A model generated the notes under the pieces. The model ran no database searches. It saw only the letters and a program-made list of their open reading frames with translations, and was not told the origin of the DNA. Below are positions 27,821 to 36,655 of a stretch of 64,000 nucleotides of DNA, piece after piece. The stretch is from Aestuariivita sp. (GTDB lineage Bacteria > Pseudomonadota > Alphaproteobacteria > Rhodobacterales > Rhodobacteraceae): the NCBI RefSeq assembly GCF_021404545.1, contig NZ_JAAWWD010000001.1, positions 124,001 through 188,000 on the forward strand, read 5' to 3'. The position numbers were made by a program, and so were the translations under genes. How positions within the stretch are numbered: position 1 is the stretch's first letter; each line of letters opens with the position of its first letter.

Positions 27821-28554
27821 GCTTCGGATCCCATGCGGTCGCGGCGGAGGATGATCCAGTCCGGAGCAGCGTTCGACCGCCCTTCGCGTTGGAAACCGGC
27901 CTTTTCGAGAATGCGCAACGATCCCAGATTTTCGGGTTTGACCCGAGCGATCATATGATCCAGTTCAGGGTCATCGGCAAAGCACTGTTCGACAAACCGT
28001 GCGACGGCGCGGGCACCGATGCCCTGCCCCCAATGATCCTGACCCAGCCAATAGCTGAGCTCAGGCTCGCTGTCGGCATATTCCAAGCGCACCTGACCGA
28101 CCGGCTGATCCTGAAGCAGGATCGCCCGCACGGTGTGCAGAGCGCCGTCTTGGGACAGTTCGATCAGGTCAGACGCCATTTCTTGAGAGATCGGGCCTGG
28201 ATAGGCCGCAGGAAGAAACGCCCACACATCCGGATTGTCAAGAAGCGCGCGGAATCGCGGCGCATCCGACGGAACCCAGGGGCGGAAACCGACAGCGGCT
28301 GTGCGGGACAGCGCCTGCGATACACTCGGCCATCCCGGCCGAACACGTGCGTGATCAAAGTCATCTTGGGTATCGGCACGCAGCCAGCCGTTTTGAACCG
28401 GATCAAAGGACAACGAAAGACCCGCCTCCCGCGCATTCGCAACCTCTTGGGGCGTGAGCGGCCCCTGCGATCTGCGAAACGCTCCGGATGCCACAACCGT
28501 CTTTTGCGCGGACCCATCAAAGCCCTGCTGATAGTGTCCCATCGTTACCCCCAT
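27817..28554 (-). CDS. GNAT acetyltransferase (RimJ/RimL type) with an N-terminal extension
   Basis: The 245-residue protein has a RimJ-like GNAT domain from about residue 88 (VGFRPWVPSDAPRFRALLDN), with GQVRLEYADSEPELSYWLGQ, HWGQGIGARAVARFVEQCF as the acetyl-CoA loop, and NLGSLRILEKAGFQREG. The first 85 residues (SQGPLTPQEVANAREAGLSL region and a second charged segment) match nothing I recognise and may be a separate substrate-selecting part. The substrate is unknown. The gene is divergent from DUF2853 with an AT-rich gap between. Confidence 0.8.
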   Translation of the reverse strand: MGVTMGHYQQGFDGSAQKTVVASGAFRRSQGPLTPQEVANAREAGLSLSFDPVQNGWLRADTQDDFDHARVRPGWPSVSQALSRTAAVGFRPWVPSDAPRFRALLDNPDVWAFLPAAYPGPISQEMASDLIELSQDGALHTVRAILLQDQPVGQVRLEYADSEPELSYWLGQDHWGQGIGARAVARFVEQCFADDPELDHMIARVKPENLGSLRILEKAGFQREGRSNAAPDWIILRRDRMGSEA

Positions 28555-28750
28555 AACCCTTTTAACACACCATATTTGTCAGATTTAAGCTGTTGTGGAA
28601 AATATACAAGTAAAATGTAGATTTAGTTGAAAGGCAGCACAGAGACGGTTCGGGGGAAAAGTGGTGAAAATTCTCCTTTGTGCGGGTGTGATTAGTCATT
28701 ACGCTTTGCCTAAGGTCAAAGAGGCCGAACCACAGTGGAGGGACATTCAT

Positions 28751-29092
28751 ATGGGCAAACGGGACGATCTGATTGCGCAATACGCGGACGACCTAAAAAA
28801 CAAGTGCGGTATGACACCGGACATGGAGCTTTTGACGAAAGTGACCATCGGATGCGGACCGGCAATCTACGATGCCGACGCCTCGACCGTTGCCGCCACG
28901 CAAGAGCATGAGCTGGAAACCGTCAAAACGAATTTCTTGATGAAAAAACTTGGCCTGAGTGACGGACCTGAATTGATGCAGGCCATTAACACCGTCATCG
29001 AAACCTATGGCCGCTCAGAGCGCAACAAGTACCGCGCGGTCATCTATTACATGCTGACCAAGCATTTCGGCAAAGAAGCCGTTTACGGCTAG
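28751..29092 (+). CDS. DUF2853 family protein
   Basis: The 113-residue cytosolic protein MGKRDDLIAQYADDLKNKCG matches the small DUF2853 family, including LLTKVTIGCGPAIYDADAS and the closing KYRAVIYYMLTKHFGKEAVY. Structures of the family are helical; no function is known. The ATG at 28751 follows GTGGAGGG and gives the family length. The longer frame from 28661 would add 30 residues not typical of the family. The 196 bases before it are clearly AT-rich and should contain its promoter, but I could not pick one. Confidence 0.85.
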   Translation: MGKRDDLIAQYADDLKNKCGMTPDMELLTKVTIGCGPAIYDADASTVAATQEHELETVKTNFLMKKLGLSDGPELMQAINTVIETYGRSERNKYRAVIYYMLTKHFGKEAVYG

Positions 29093-29270
29093 GCCGGGTC
29101 AATCAACCATGAGACCGCGTGCTTGGTTAAGCAGGCGTTTCGGTTTTGGCTCTCATTCTAGGTGTTTGCCATTTGAGCGGAACGGTCGGTTCTGATAGAC
29201 AACAAGGACCGGCTAGGATGGCCAGGACCGATTTCAATCACGTGTGGTGCGTATGGGAGCACGTGGGGAA

Positions 29271-29304
29271 GGAAGGGTTCTGGCTTTAATGCCCGAACCC
29301 TTCC
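29271..29304. other. Strong stem-loop between DUF2853 and DUF1761 genes
   Basis: GGAAGGGTTC (29271-29280) pairs over ten bases with GAACCCTTCC (29295-29304), and the loop can form GGC/GCC as well. It is followed on the plus strand by AAATTTCTTT. It lies 24 bases after the DUF1761 stop and could end that transcript, the DUF2853 transcript, or an RNA made from 29093-29300. The upstream part holds two CACGTG copies (29240-29245 and 29260-29265 area). Confidence 0.45.
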
Positions 29305-29328
29305 AAATTTCTTTGCTGCGGTTCACAG

Positions 29329-29727
29329 CTAAAAGAGCGTCAGGACGATCCCGATGATTGCGCAGCCAAACGTGGCATATCCTCCATCTATGAGGATCAA
29401 GCGCATCGGTCGCCCGGCAAAGCCGTAGTTTGTGGCCAGCCAAGGCGATGCCAGGAATGCGCCAATCCCAAGGCCAGAGACCGCTCCTTCCCAGACCGTA
29501 TCCACGCCACTGCCGGAAAAGATGTGGCGCATCATTCCCGCGACCAGAATTGCGGCAATGACACCGATCACGTACGGTTTGGGATTGGACGCATTCGCTG
29601 GCTTTCCCGTGTCTGGGTCGACTGCAACACCCGAAACCGCCACCCATGGTTTGGCCAGAACCGAATACCAGATCGCGCCAAACATGAAGGACGCAACCCC
29701 AGCAACAAAGACATTAAGGATTTCCAT
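29329..29727 (-). CDS. DUF1761 family membrane protein
   Basis: The 132-residue protein has four hydrophobic segments: residues 3-25 (VFVAGVASFMFGAIWYSVLA, with the family's F-GA-WY), 52-68, 82-98 and 112-131. The second segment region KPYVIGVIAAILVAGMM and the closing GGYATFGCAIIGIVLTLF fit DUF1761. Function is unknown. The ATG at 29727 follows an AGGGAGGGAAAG ribosome site; the longer reading is rejected. Confidence 0.78.
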   Translation of the reverse strand: MEILNVFVAGVASFMFGAIWYSVLAKPWVAVSGVAVDPDTGKPANASNPKPYVIGVIAAILVAGMMRHIFSGSGVDTVWEGAVSGLGIGAFLASPWLATNYGFAGRPMRLILIDGGYATFGCAIIGIVLTLF

Positions 29728-29776
29728 CTTTCCCTCCCTTTTGTGCAGGCAGCATGAAGGAGGGATTGGCGTGCCG

Positions 29777-30196
29777 CTAGTCTGTAATGCCCGCCAGTTC
29801 ACACACAATCGCCCATTCCTCGGGCGTAACGGGCTGAACTGACAGGCGAGAGTTGCGCACCAGCACCATCTCGCTCAGGCGTGGATCGGCTTTGATCACG
29901 TCAAGTGTAACGGGTGTCTTAACAGGTTTGACCGCTTTGATGTCGACGCATTCCCAGCGCGCATCCTCGGTGGTGCTGTCGGGGTGGGCTGTCGCACACA
30001 CCTCGACGATCCCGACAACCGCCTTTTCGGTCTGCGAATGGTAGAAAAACCCGCGATCGCCGATCTCCATCTCGCGCATGAAGTTCCTGGCCTGGTAATT
30101 GCGCACGCCGTCCCACTCCTCGCCCTCGGCGCCCTTTGCGACTTGCTGATCCCAGCTCCAGGTCGAGGGTTCGGATTTAAAAAGCCAGTATGCCAT
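29777..30196 (-). CDS. EVE domain protein
   Basis: The 139-residue protein is a single EVE (PUA-like) domain: MAYWLFKSEPSTWSWDQQVA at the N-terminus, WDGVRNYQARNFMREMEIGD, GFFYHSQTEKAVVGIVEVCA, and the late VLVRNSRLSVQPVTPEEW. EVE/YTH domains bind modified bases in RNA or DNA, and solitary forms like this (THYN1-like) are widespread and poorly characterised. A link to restriction of modified phage DNA is known for fused forms only. It lies 49 bases upstream of DUF1761 on the same strand. Confidence 0.9.
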   Translation of the reverse strand: MAYWLFKSEPSTWSWDQQVAKGAEGEEWDGVRNYQARNFMREMEIGDRGFFYHSQTEKAVVGIVEVCATAHPDSTTEDARWECVDIKAVKPVKTPVTLDVIKADPRLSEMVLVRNSRLSVQPVTPEEWAIVCELAGITD

Positions 30197-30527
30197 ATCA
30201 GTGCCCTTGGTCTGTGCAGCGAAAGACGCAACGCGGTACTCAGCAGGTTACAGCATTTTCCGGTCGGATGCGTTAGGGCTGTGCAAGAAATCTACCGCGA
30301 AGCCCAAGGTTTGGGCCCAGTCGCGGGCGTAGGGCCGAATGTCGCCCGATCCTTGGCGGTGCCTGCCCCTCTGGGTTCAGGGGGTGTGGGTGTCATGGAT
30401 ACCAATATGGTCAAATGAACAGACAGCCAAGCCGTTCAGCACTATCGACTTTGGCCGCCAGTTTCGCAACATAAACGCAAAAGGCAGGCCCTTAGGCCTG
30501 CCCTTTCGTTTTCTTAGACGGCAGTAC
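30197..30527. other. 331-base gap without a supported gene
   Basis: The gap holds the terminator at 30483-30502 and should hold the promoter of the EVE gene at its left edge. A short plus-strand open stretch (about 30282-30418, ending MDTNMVK) has no ribosome site or recognisable family, so I do not call it a gene. Confidence 0.5.
30483..30502 (-). terminator. Terminator of the small secreted protein gene
   Basis: GGCAGGCC (30483-30490) pairs with GGCCTGCC (30495-30502) around a four-base loop. Read on the minus strand it is followed by TTTTGCGTTT, 25 bases after the stop at 30528. On the plus strand CTTTCGTTTTCTT follows, so it may work in both directions. Confidence 0.75.
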
Positions 30528-30836
30528 TCAGTTCGAGGACGGAGCTGTCGTTGTTGTGCTCGAGGACGAGCCACCGGATGCTACGGCAATGACCAGAACT
30601 GCAAGACCAATTCCGACGGTGGGGTCGAGCCCGTCACCGAGATTTGCTGTTTGGGTCGGCGCTGACGTGCTGAGGTTTGCTGCCTGTTCGGGGGTCAGAA
30701 GGCAGACGCCACGGTCTTCCTCGATCGTTCCACCCACGCGGTTGCATTCATCTTCGGAAACGGCACGGACCTGCGCAAACGCGGGTGCGGCCAGTGCAAC
30801 CAAGGCGGCTGCTGCAAGTATCTTTTTGATAGCCAT
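30528..30836 (-). CDS. Small exported protein with C-terminal hydrophobic tail
   Basis: The 102-residue protein has a clear signal peptide (MAIKKILAAAALVALAAPAFA, cut before QVRAV). A short mature part has two cysteines (DECNRVGG and RGVCLLTPEQ). A hydrophobic segment near the end (TVGIGLAVLVIAVASGG) is followed by Ser/Thr repeats. No family was recognised. It has its own terminator. The N-terminal position and length look like a real gene, since the signal peptide and coding bias agree. Confidence 0.65.
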   Translation of the reverse strand: MAIKKILAAAALVALAAPAFAQVRAVSEDECNRVGGTIEEDRGVCLLTPEQAANLSTSAPTQTANLGDGLDPTVGIGLAVLVIAVASGGSSSSTTTTAPSSN

Positions 30837-30943
30837 GATAATTCACTCCAAGAAATGGCGACGAAACCTGCGTTCCCGATAGCACGGTCCACAAGCCGCC
30901 ACAATGCATACTATCCCAATGTGTAAGTTTTTGCCAAGCATAG

Positions 30944-31636
30944 CTATTCAAACACACGTTCCAGCAAGATATAGCCTGATTTTTCACCCATCCACTGGTC
31001 TGACCGCCAGAGAAACAACCGATTTGGGTCTTTCCAGTAAGTGTTTTCGATTTCCGTGGCGACACCTGTGGGTCCGGGACGTTCGGTGATACAGGATTCG
31101 GTGAATCGCAGCGTCTGATGCTGACGGTCGAAGACGACGATGGTTTCTGGCACGGGATCGGACATCTGGCAAAAGAATCGCGTCAGATCGAGCTGATTAA
31201 GTGCGTTCAGATGACGATAGACGCGTGGGTAAGGCGTCGAACGGTCCCCCTGCAACGCGGCCAGTGTTCCAGTGGTTTGAGCCGAATAAAGATCATAGTT
31301 GACGCTGACCGTTCCTGCCAGGACACCCTGATCTGTCTTGACAGTGCTGCCGTCTGCGCCGCTCCAGAAGCTGATCCCCTGCGGTTGGGCGACACGCAAC
31401 AGCCCGGCTTTAATCTCGACCGGCTTACGAATCGACGCGACCAGGAGCGGCTCGTCAAAACCGCTTTCCAGAAGCCCTGCCCGTGTCGCGGTAAGCTGTG
31501 ACGGTTCGCTGCGCGAAATGGCAGCTCCGATCGCGCTCCCTGCCAGTCGTAACGGATCGTCCGCTCCCAAGGTTCCGCAGGCCGATAGCACGCCTGCGGC
31601 CAGGACCATCGAAATTGCTGATCGAATCAACGCCAT
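30944..31636 (-). CDS. yjbF: YjbF/GfcB family lipoprotein
   Basis: The 230-residue protein has a lipoprotein signal (MALIRSAISMVLAAGVLSAC, lipobox LSAC) and a YjbF-like body with TRAGLLESGFDEPLLVASIR, ISFWSGADGSTVKTDQGVLA and YWKDPNRLFLWRSDQWMG. YjbEFGH/Gfc proteins take part in export of a group-4-like exopolysaccharide in enterics. It overlaps the end of yjbH by 10 bases and is co-transcribed with it. An alternative ATG at 31648 adds four residues. Confidence 0.85.
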   Translation of the reverse strand: MALIRSAISMVLAAGVLSACGTLGADDPLRLAGSAIGAAISRSEPSQLTATRAGLLESGFDEPLLVASIRKPVEIKAGLLRVAQPQGISFWSGADGSTVKTDQGVLAGTVSVNYDLYSAQTTGTLAALQGDRSTPYPRVYRHLNALNQLDLTRFFCQMSDPVPETIVVFDRQHQTLRFTESCITERPGPTGVATEIENTYWKDPNRLFLWRSDQWMGEKSGYILLERVFE

Positions 31637-33786
31637 ATCCGGGCCCATCCATCGTTGATTCGCTTGGAATGGCCGGATCTGACCCGGTCATAAAGCCGCC
31701 CCGGCACATCCAGCCGCGCGCCCCCATCCCGCTGAACGGGACGGATTACAGTGCCTGCGGTGGATCTGGTCGGTTGGCCACCAGCCCAGTTCAGCGGGAT
31801 GGTGAGGCGGATCCCCTTGTCGAAAGAGCCTTCGCCGAAATCGGCACTGGACACATCGGTGACTGTGGCAAACGCGCCAATGCGCCAGCCATTCGCGAAT
31901 TCCCGGTCGACCGTCAGTGTCGCGCCGATATCGCCTGCCAGGTATCGTCCGACATCCAATTGGGTATGAAAGCCGTTGCCCCAGTCGTAATAGGCAGAAG
32001 CGTGCCCGGTGATCACGTCATAGGACTGAAACCCAAAGACCGAATCAAAGTCACGTTGCCGGGCATAGTTGACCTCGACCCCCAGGCCGAGAGAACTCGA
32101 AACCGGCTTCCACAGCACTTCGGCCGACACGCCGCCGAACATCCGTTCAAGATAGCCCGCGGTCGCACGGCCGTAGAAATCGTTCCCGAAACTGCGCACA
32201 TAGGACAGGGTCAGGTTTTCGAGCACCGGATCGCTGCCTTGTTCGAAAAGCGGACCCTGTGTGCGAACAGGGGGTAGATTTGACCCTGACACTCGGGCGT
32301 CGTCCAGCTGACTGTAGATCTCCTGCGCGACAGACCCGGACAGGCTGAAGCCCGGAGAGAACTCATAAGAGGCCCGCGCTCTGACACCAACTTCAAACAG
32401 AAATGGATTGGCGGGATCAAAGAACGACTGGCGGAAATAGGGCGACAGGCCCCATTGAAACCGGGGATAGACACCGCGCACGGCCGGAGGCGCATCAGCG
32501 GAAGACGCCGCCGTCACGCCAACCAGCGGTTGCAGCACCTCGGCGGCATCCGGCCTGACCTCCAGCGCTTCCAGATCCGAACGGCGCAGTACAACCGTTG
32601 AGACAGGCAATCCCTGCTCCACAAACACGATCCGGAACGTCTCGACCGTCTGTGGCATCACAGCCGCGAGTATCCGCGAAATCCGTCCGATTGCTGCAGC
32701 GGCGCTGCCATAGCGTGTGTTCTCGACCCGCAGCTCTACGTCGAACGCGGTGACGCGCAGTGCCAGAAGGGTTTGGCCCTCAGCATTCAGAAGGCCGGTC
32801 AAACGCTGGGCGTAGTCTTCTTGAAGGGTCTCTGAATCCGCCCATGCGGTTGTCCAGAGCTCTGGCGACGTTTCTCGGCTGGGTCGGATGGATAGCGGTC
32901 CCGGGGCGGGCAGACGCAAGGCATTCTGCGCCCGTGCCGGGTTCAAAGCAAAGCTCGCCAAAAAGCCGATAGAGTCGCCATAGACAGAATATGCGCCCAA
33001 ACGGGTGGTGTCGTTCCACTGATACTCGACGCCGAAGCTCCATGGAGATGCCCGGTCAATGACCGATCTGTTGACGGCTTCTTGGGTATATGCGTCCGAC
33101 GAGTACTCGATCTTGAACCCCAGCCGGTTCGACGGTCTCCATTCTATCCCGCCAAATGGCGCAGCGGGTCCGCGGAACCACTGATCAAAGGAGAACTGTC
33201 CGCCAGTTGAGCTCGCGTCGAACGTCGGTCTATTGGACCCAAAGAGTGATCCGATCGAGTTGTAGCTGCCTAGCCGGCCCCACCCCAGGCCCCCGGTAAC
33301 GGTCAGCCCCGGTCTCACCGTCTTGGTTGCAACAATGTACTCTCCTGCCAGGATGCCAGTGCCTGCAAAATCCTGAAGTCCGATGGCCACCGCAGGTCGA
33401 TATCGGCCTTCAAAAAATAGCTGGTATCTGAGGTCGAAGCTTCGGTCGTAATAGGTTTCAAAGCCGTCCGAGTTCCAGTCGCGGAACGCGGAATAACGGA
33501 ATGCGCCGGATATCCGAGGGGTAAGCTGGAAGGCCAGCGTGTTCCGGAAAATCCCGCCAAAGGTTGAGACCGTCGCGTTAAGTTCGCCATCTGGCTGGGC
33601 TTCGGCCGTGGGCATGTCAATCAAACCCGGCAACCCATAGAGGTTCACTGTTGGCCGCAACTCTGCCGGGGCATTTGGCGATTGTTGTGCGGCAGCCGTA
33701 CCTGCACCAAGCGCGCAGGCGACCGACAAGACCATAGCTTGCCAAGATCCGCGCGATCTCCGCTTCAATATCGTGGGATGCGTCAC
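31627..33786 (-). CDS. yjbH: YjbH/GfcD family outer-membrane protein
   Basis: The 719-residue protein has a long signal peptide (cut after GAGTAAAQ, about residue 34). The YjbH start is TVNLYGLPGLIDMPTAEAQP, and many amphipathic strands follow, such as AFRYSAFRDWNSDGFETYYD and FHTQLDVGRYLAGDIGATLT. The latter are typical of a beta-barrel; the family is thought to form one or two barrels in the outer membrane. With YjbF it should work in polysaccharide passage or modification at the surface. It precedes yjbF in one operon. Confidence 0.88.
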   Translation of the reverse strand: MTHPTILKRRSRGSWQAMVLSVACALGAGTAAAQQSPNAPAELRPTVNLYGLPGLIDMPTAEAQPDGELNATVSTFGGIFRNTLAFQLTPRISGAFRYSAFRDWNSDGFETYYDRSFDLRYQLFFEGRYRPAVAIGLQDFAGTGILAGEYIVATKTVRPGLTVTGGLGWGRLGSYNSIGSLFGSNRPTFDASSTGGQFSFDQWFRGPAAPFGGIEWRPSNRLGFKIEYSSDAYTQEAVNRSVIDRASPWSFGVEYQWNDTTRLGAYSVYGDSIGFLASFALNPARAQNALRLPAPGPLSIRPSRETSPELWTTAWADSETLQEDYAQRLTGLLNAEGQTLLALRVTAFDVELRVENTRYGSAAAAIGRISRILAAVMPQTVETFRIVFVEQGLPVSTVVLRRSDLEALEVRPDAAEVLQPLVGVTAASSADAPPAVRGVYPRFQWGLSPYFRQSFFDPANPFLFEVGVRARASYEFSPGFSLSGSVAQEIYSQLDDARVSGSNLPPVRTQGPLFEQGSDPVLENLTLSYVRSFGNDFYGRATAGYLERMFGGVSAEVLWKPVSSSLGLGVEVNYARQRDFDSVFGFQSYDVITGHASAYYDWGNGFHTQLDVGRYLAGDIGATLTVDREFANGWRIGAFATVTDVSSADFGEGSFDKGIRLTIPLNWAGGQPTRSTAGTVIRPVQRDGGARLDVPGRLYDRVRSGHSKRINDGWARIWR

Positions 33787-33920
33787 AGCTTTTCGCGCCT
33801 GCCTGCCAAATTCGTTAGGTCATTTAGATCATGTCAGGCGCGCCGTAGCAATCGAGGCTATCGCGTGACGCAGAATTGCCGGAATGCGCTGTACTGAAGC
33901 GACACCGCAGATCGTTGCAC

Positions 33921-35795
33921 TCATGAAATTCTAACTGCGCTGGCGTCTGGATGATAGTCCTCGACCCAACGTGCAACAACGGCCAATGCGGCTTGTTCGT
34001 CGTTATTGGCCAGAGCCTGTTTCAGGCCGCGCATGATCGAAGCGACCTCAATCTCGGACAACTTGTTTTCATCGGTAAAGAATATTTTTTGATGACGCGT
34101 TGGCAACAGGTCTCCGCTCAGTGACAGCTCTTCACTCAGCTTCTCGCCAGGGCGGAGGCCGACCATCTTGATCTCGATATCACCGTCCGGGTTCAGGTCG
34201 TCTCGTACGGAATAGCCCGCACTTTCGATCACTTGGCGGGCCAATTGCTGAATTGGAACGGGCTTGCCCATGTCCAGGACGAACACTTCGTTTCCATGCG
34301 CCTCCGCGCCGGCGGTCAACACCAGTTGCACAGCTTCGTGAAGGGTCATGAAGTACCGCACAACCCGCGGATCGGTCACCGTCACGGGCCCGCCGCGGCG
34401 CACCTGGTCCTGAAACAGCGGCACAACAGAACCGCTGGAGCCAAGTACATTACCGAACCGCACCATGGTAAATACTGTATCTGGGTTACGTGTGCCCAGA
34501 TCCTGCACCAGCAGCTCGGCCAGCCGCTTGGTCGCGCCCATCACATTGGTTGGGCGCACGGCCTTGTCCGAAGAAATAAGGATAAACCGTTCGACACCGA
34601 ATTGCGCCGATTCACGCGCCAGGGTCTGGGTTCCGAACACGTTGTTGGCCAGACCGGTCAGCGGATTGCATTCAACCAGCGGAACATGCTTGTAGGCCGC
34701 CGCATGAAGGACGACCTGAACCTGGTTTTCCTCCAGTACCTTGCGGACCTGACGTGCATCCGTAACGGAACCAAGGATCGCCACCAGCTCGATGCCGTTT
34801 TCGTCGCAGGGCTGCTGCAACTCCATCAGGATGTTGTAAAGCGCAAGTTCACTCAACTCGAACAGAACGAGGCGCGAGGGCCGACAAGTCAGGATCTGAC
34901 GGCATAGTTCAGACCCGATTGAACCGCCCCCGCCAGAGACCAGAACCGAGCGATCTTTGTATTTCTCGCTGGCCGCGCCCAAGTTCATGTCCCGCGTTTC
35001 GCGCCCCAGAAAGGCTTGCGGAGGTACGGGGGTCAGCTTGTCCACCAACTCTTCTTGGCCGATCAGCTGAGCAAATGAGGGCAGCGCCTGCACGTCCAGA
35101 CCCATCTTTTGCAGGCGACGTGCGATCTGCGCCTGTTTCGGTTGGCTTTGCGACGGCATGGCCAGCAGGACCCGGTCAATTTTCCGAGCCTTTACGATTT
35201 CGCCAATCTTCATCGGCGAATACACTTGGAGGCCCGCGACCGTCAGGCCACGCAAAGCGGCGTTGTCGTCGACAAAGGCCACGGCCTCGATCTCGCGGTT
35301 GGATTGAAAGGCAGAAACCAGTTGAACGCCGGTCGTGCCCGCCCCGTAGATCAGAACACGGCAGCGCTGTTCCCCGCGCCGGTAAAGCGCCTGAACGACT
35401 TGCAGTAATATGGCGCGGCTGACGGCGATCAATAGGAAGTAAACCAGTCCAAAGACGGCGTGAACATTCATGTTCAGGTCTAGCCCTACGATCGTGGAAA
35501 CAGTGGCGGACAATGCGCCGAGGCTGATCGCATAAATTGCGGTCAAACCGATTGACCGGCTGTCGTACATCACCAGCTGGGTTGACGAGAGGCCCATCCA
35601 AACAGACAGAAGGGTGGCCCCGAAAAGGATATAGGGCAAAACTGGAATATAGTTGGCAAAGGCAGAAAGGCTTCCGCCCGGAAGGCTTTCCATACCGAAG
35701 GCGATGACTGCTGCGATGCAGAGCAAGAGCAGATCGATTGATAAAACGATCATACTTTTCTGACGGCGAGTCAGCTGCTTAATCAATGCCAACAT
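33921..35795 (-). CDS. Membrane UDP-sugar 4,6-dehydratase (WbpM/FlaA1/CapD type)
   Basis: The 624-residue protein has four membrane segments (residues about 15-115), then a first Rossmann-like domain (RVLIYGAGTTGVQLVSAFQS near 145). The catalytic SDR domain follows, with SVLVSGGGGSIGSELCRQIL near 285, VVLHAAAYKHVPLVECNP near 365, and ISSDKAVRPTNVMGATKRLA near 415. In the last, methionine stands in the place of the usual tyrosine, as in FlaA1/WbpM. These enzymes make the 4-keto sugar for polysaccharide or glycan units, commonly from UDP-GlcNAc. It lies downstream of the sugar transferase and epimerase genes, 218 bases away. Confidence 0.9.
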   Translation of the reverse strand: MLALIKQLTRRQKSMIVLSIDLLLLCIAAVIAFGMESLPGGSLSAFANYIPVLPYILFGATLLSVWMGLSSTQLVMYDSRSIGLTAIYAISLGALSATVSTIVGLDLNMNVHAVFGLVYFLLIAVSRAILLQVVQALYRRGEQRCRVLIYGAGTTGVQLVSAFQSNREIEAVAFVDDNAALRGLTVAGLQVYSPMKIGEIVKARKIDRVLLAMPSQSQPKQAQIARRLQKMGLDVQALPSFAQLIGQEELVDKLTPVPPQAFLGRETRDMNLGAASEKYKDRSVLVSGGGGSIGSELCRQILTCRPSRLVLFELSELALYNILMELQQPCDENGIELVAILGSVTDARQVRKVLEENQVQVVLHAAAYKHVPLVECNPLTGLANNVFGTQTLARESAQFGVERFILISSDKAVRPTNVMGATKRLAELLVQDLGTRNPDTVFTMVRFGNVLGSSGSVVPLFQDQVRRGGPVTVTDPRVVRYFMTLHEAVQLVLTAGAEAHGNEVFVLDMGKPVPIQQLARQVIESAGYSVRDDLNPDGDIEIKMVGLRPGEKLSEELSLSGDLLPTRHQKIFFTDENKLSEIEVASIMRGLKQALANNDEQAALAVVARWVEDYHPDASAVRIS

Positions 35796-35904
35796 CCGGC
35801 AATAATCCCCCGAAACCTACCATACCGAACGCCTGTACCACGCAACCAAAACCACCAACAATTGACTGTGGATATGTCCGGCCTGTTAAAATGACTTAGA
35901 TTCA

Positions 35905-35922
35905 CTCACGCAACTACGTGAG
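35905..35922. promoter_or_regulatory. Palindrome upstream of the WbpM-type gene
   Basis: CTCACG-N6-CGTGAG forms a perfect 6-bp inverted repeat 110 bases before the WbpM-type start, within an AT-rich 218-base gap. It could be a regulator site. No second copy was noticed in the exopolysaccharide region. Confidence 0.25.
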
Positions 35923-36013
35923 CTTAAATTACCCGACCGTTCATGACAAAAAATGCACGGTGAGGAAAGAGATTGGTACGGAATCGGTCCATTTTCGGCC
36001 ATTTCTTGCTCTT

Positions 36014-36655
36014 CTAGCCCTTTTTTTGTGCGCCTTTAGAGCGTGGCGTGCGGGAAAACAACTCTCCGATGGTTTGAAACACCAGCAGGAAATCGTAGCA
36101 GATCGACTGATTCTTCTGATAAATCAAGTCGAGCTTGGCCTTTTTCGGGATACAGACACGGCAATAGATCTCATCGGTCTCGGCCGGAGTGGCGGATCTG
36201 GACAAAAGCTCGGTCTCGTGCCGGTGAAACGTCAGCGTTGCCAATCCGGTCACGCCCGGTTTGCTCTTGAGAACCGCGTCATAGGTCTTTGGGAACCGGG
36301 TCACATAGCTGCGCAAAGGCGGGCGCGGGCCGACAAAGCTGATATCCCCCTTGAGGATGTTCCAAAGCTGCGGGATTTCATCCAACCGTTTGGCCCGCAG
36401 CCGCGCCCCGACAGGTGTGATCCGCGATATCTTGTCTCCGCCCGATACACCGCTATCGGCATCGGCCACTGTCATTGTGCGGAATTTCCAAAGACGAAAC
36501 CCTTCCGTCGGTGACTTCATCCGTTCAGCGGCATAAAACAGCGGCCTGCCCTGCGTGCGCAACAGCCAGATGAGGAGACCCGCAAACACCGGGAAGAGGA
36601 TCACCATCAGCAGGATCGAAAACACGATATCCATTGTGCGTTTCAGCGGGGTCAT
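36014..36655 (-). CDS. Polyprenyl-phosphate sugar-1-phosphate transferase (WcaJ/ExoY-type)
   Basis: This enzyme puts the first sugar-phosphate on the lipid carrier at the inner membrane. The 213-residue protein has one N-terminal hydrophobic segment ([20 protein letters not shown]), then [21 protein letters not shown] and the strongly conserved [20 protein letters not shown] with SFVGPRPPL. It is the short form without the extra membrane helices. Its ATG overlaps the epimerase stop (ATGA). Confidence 0.9.
   Translation of the reverse strand: MTPLKRTMDIVFSILLMVILFPVFAGLLIWLLRTQGRPLFYAAERMKSPTEGFRLWKFRTMTVADADSGVSGGDKISRITPVGARLRAKRLDEIPQLWNILKGDISFVGPRPPLRSYVTRFPKTYDAVLKSKPGVTGLATLTFHRHETELLSRSATPAETDEIYCRVCIPKKAKLDLIYQKNQSICYDFLLVFQTIGELFSRTPRSKGAQKKG

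Noticed and set aside
30282-30418. Short plus-strand open stretch ending MDTNMVK
   Set aside because: No ribosome site, no hydrophobic or domain pattern, and it lies in a gap that already holds a terminator of the opposite strand.
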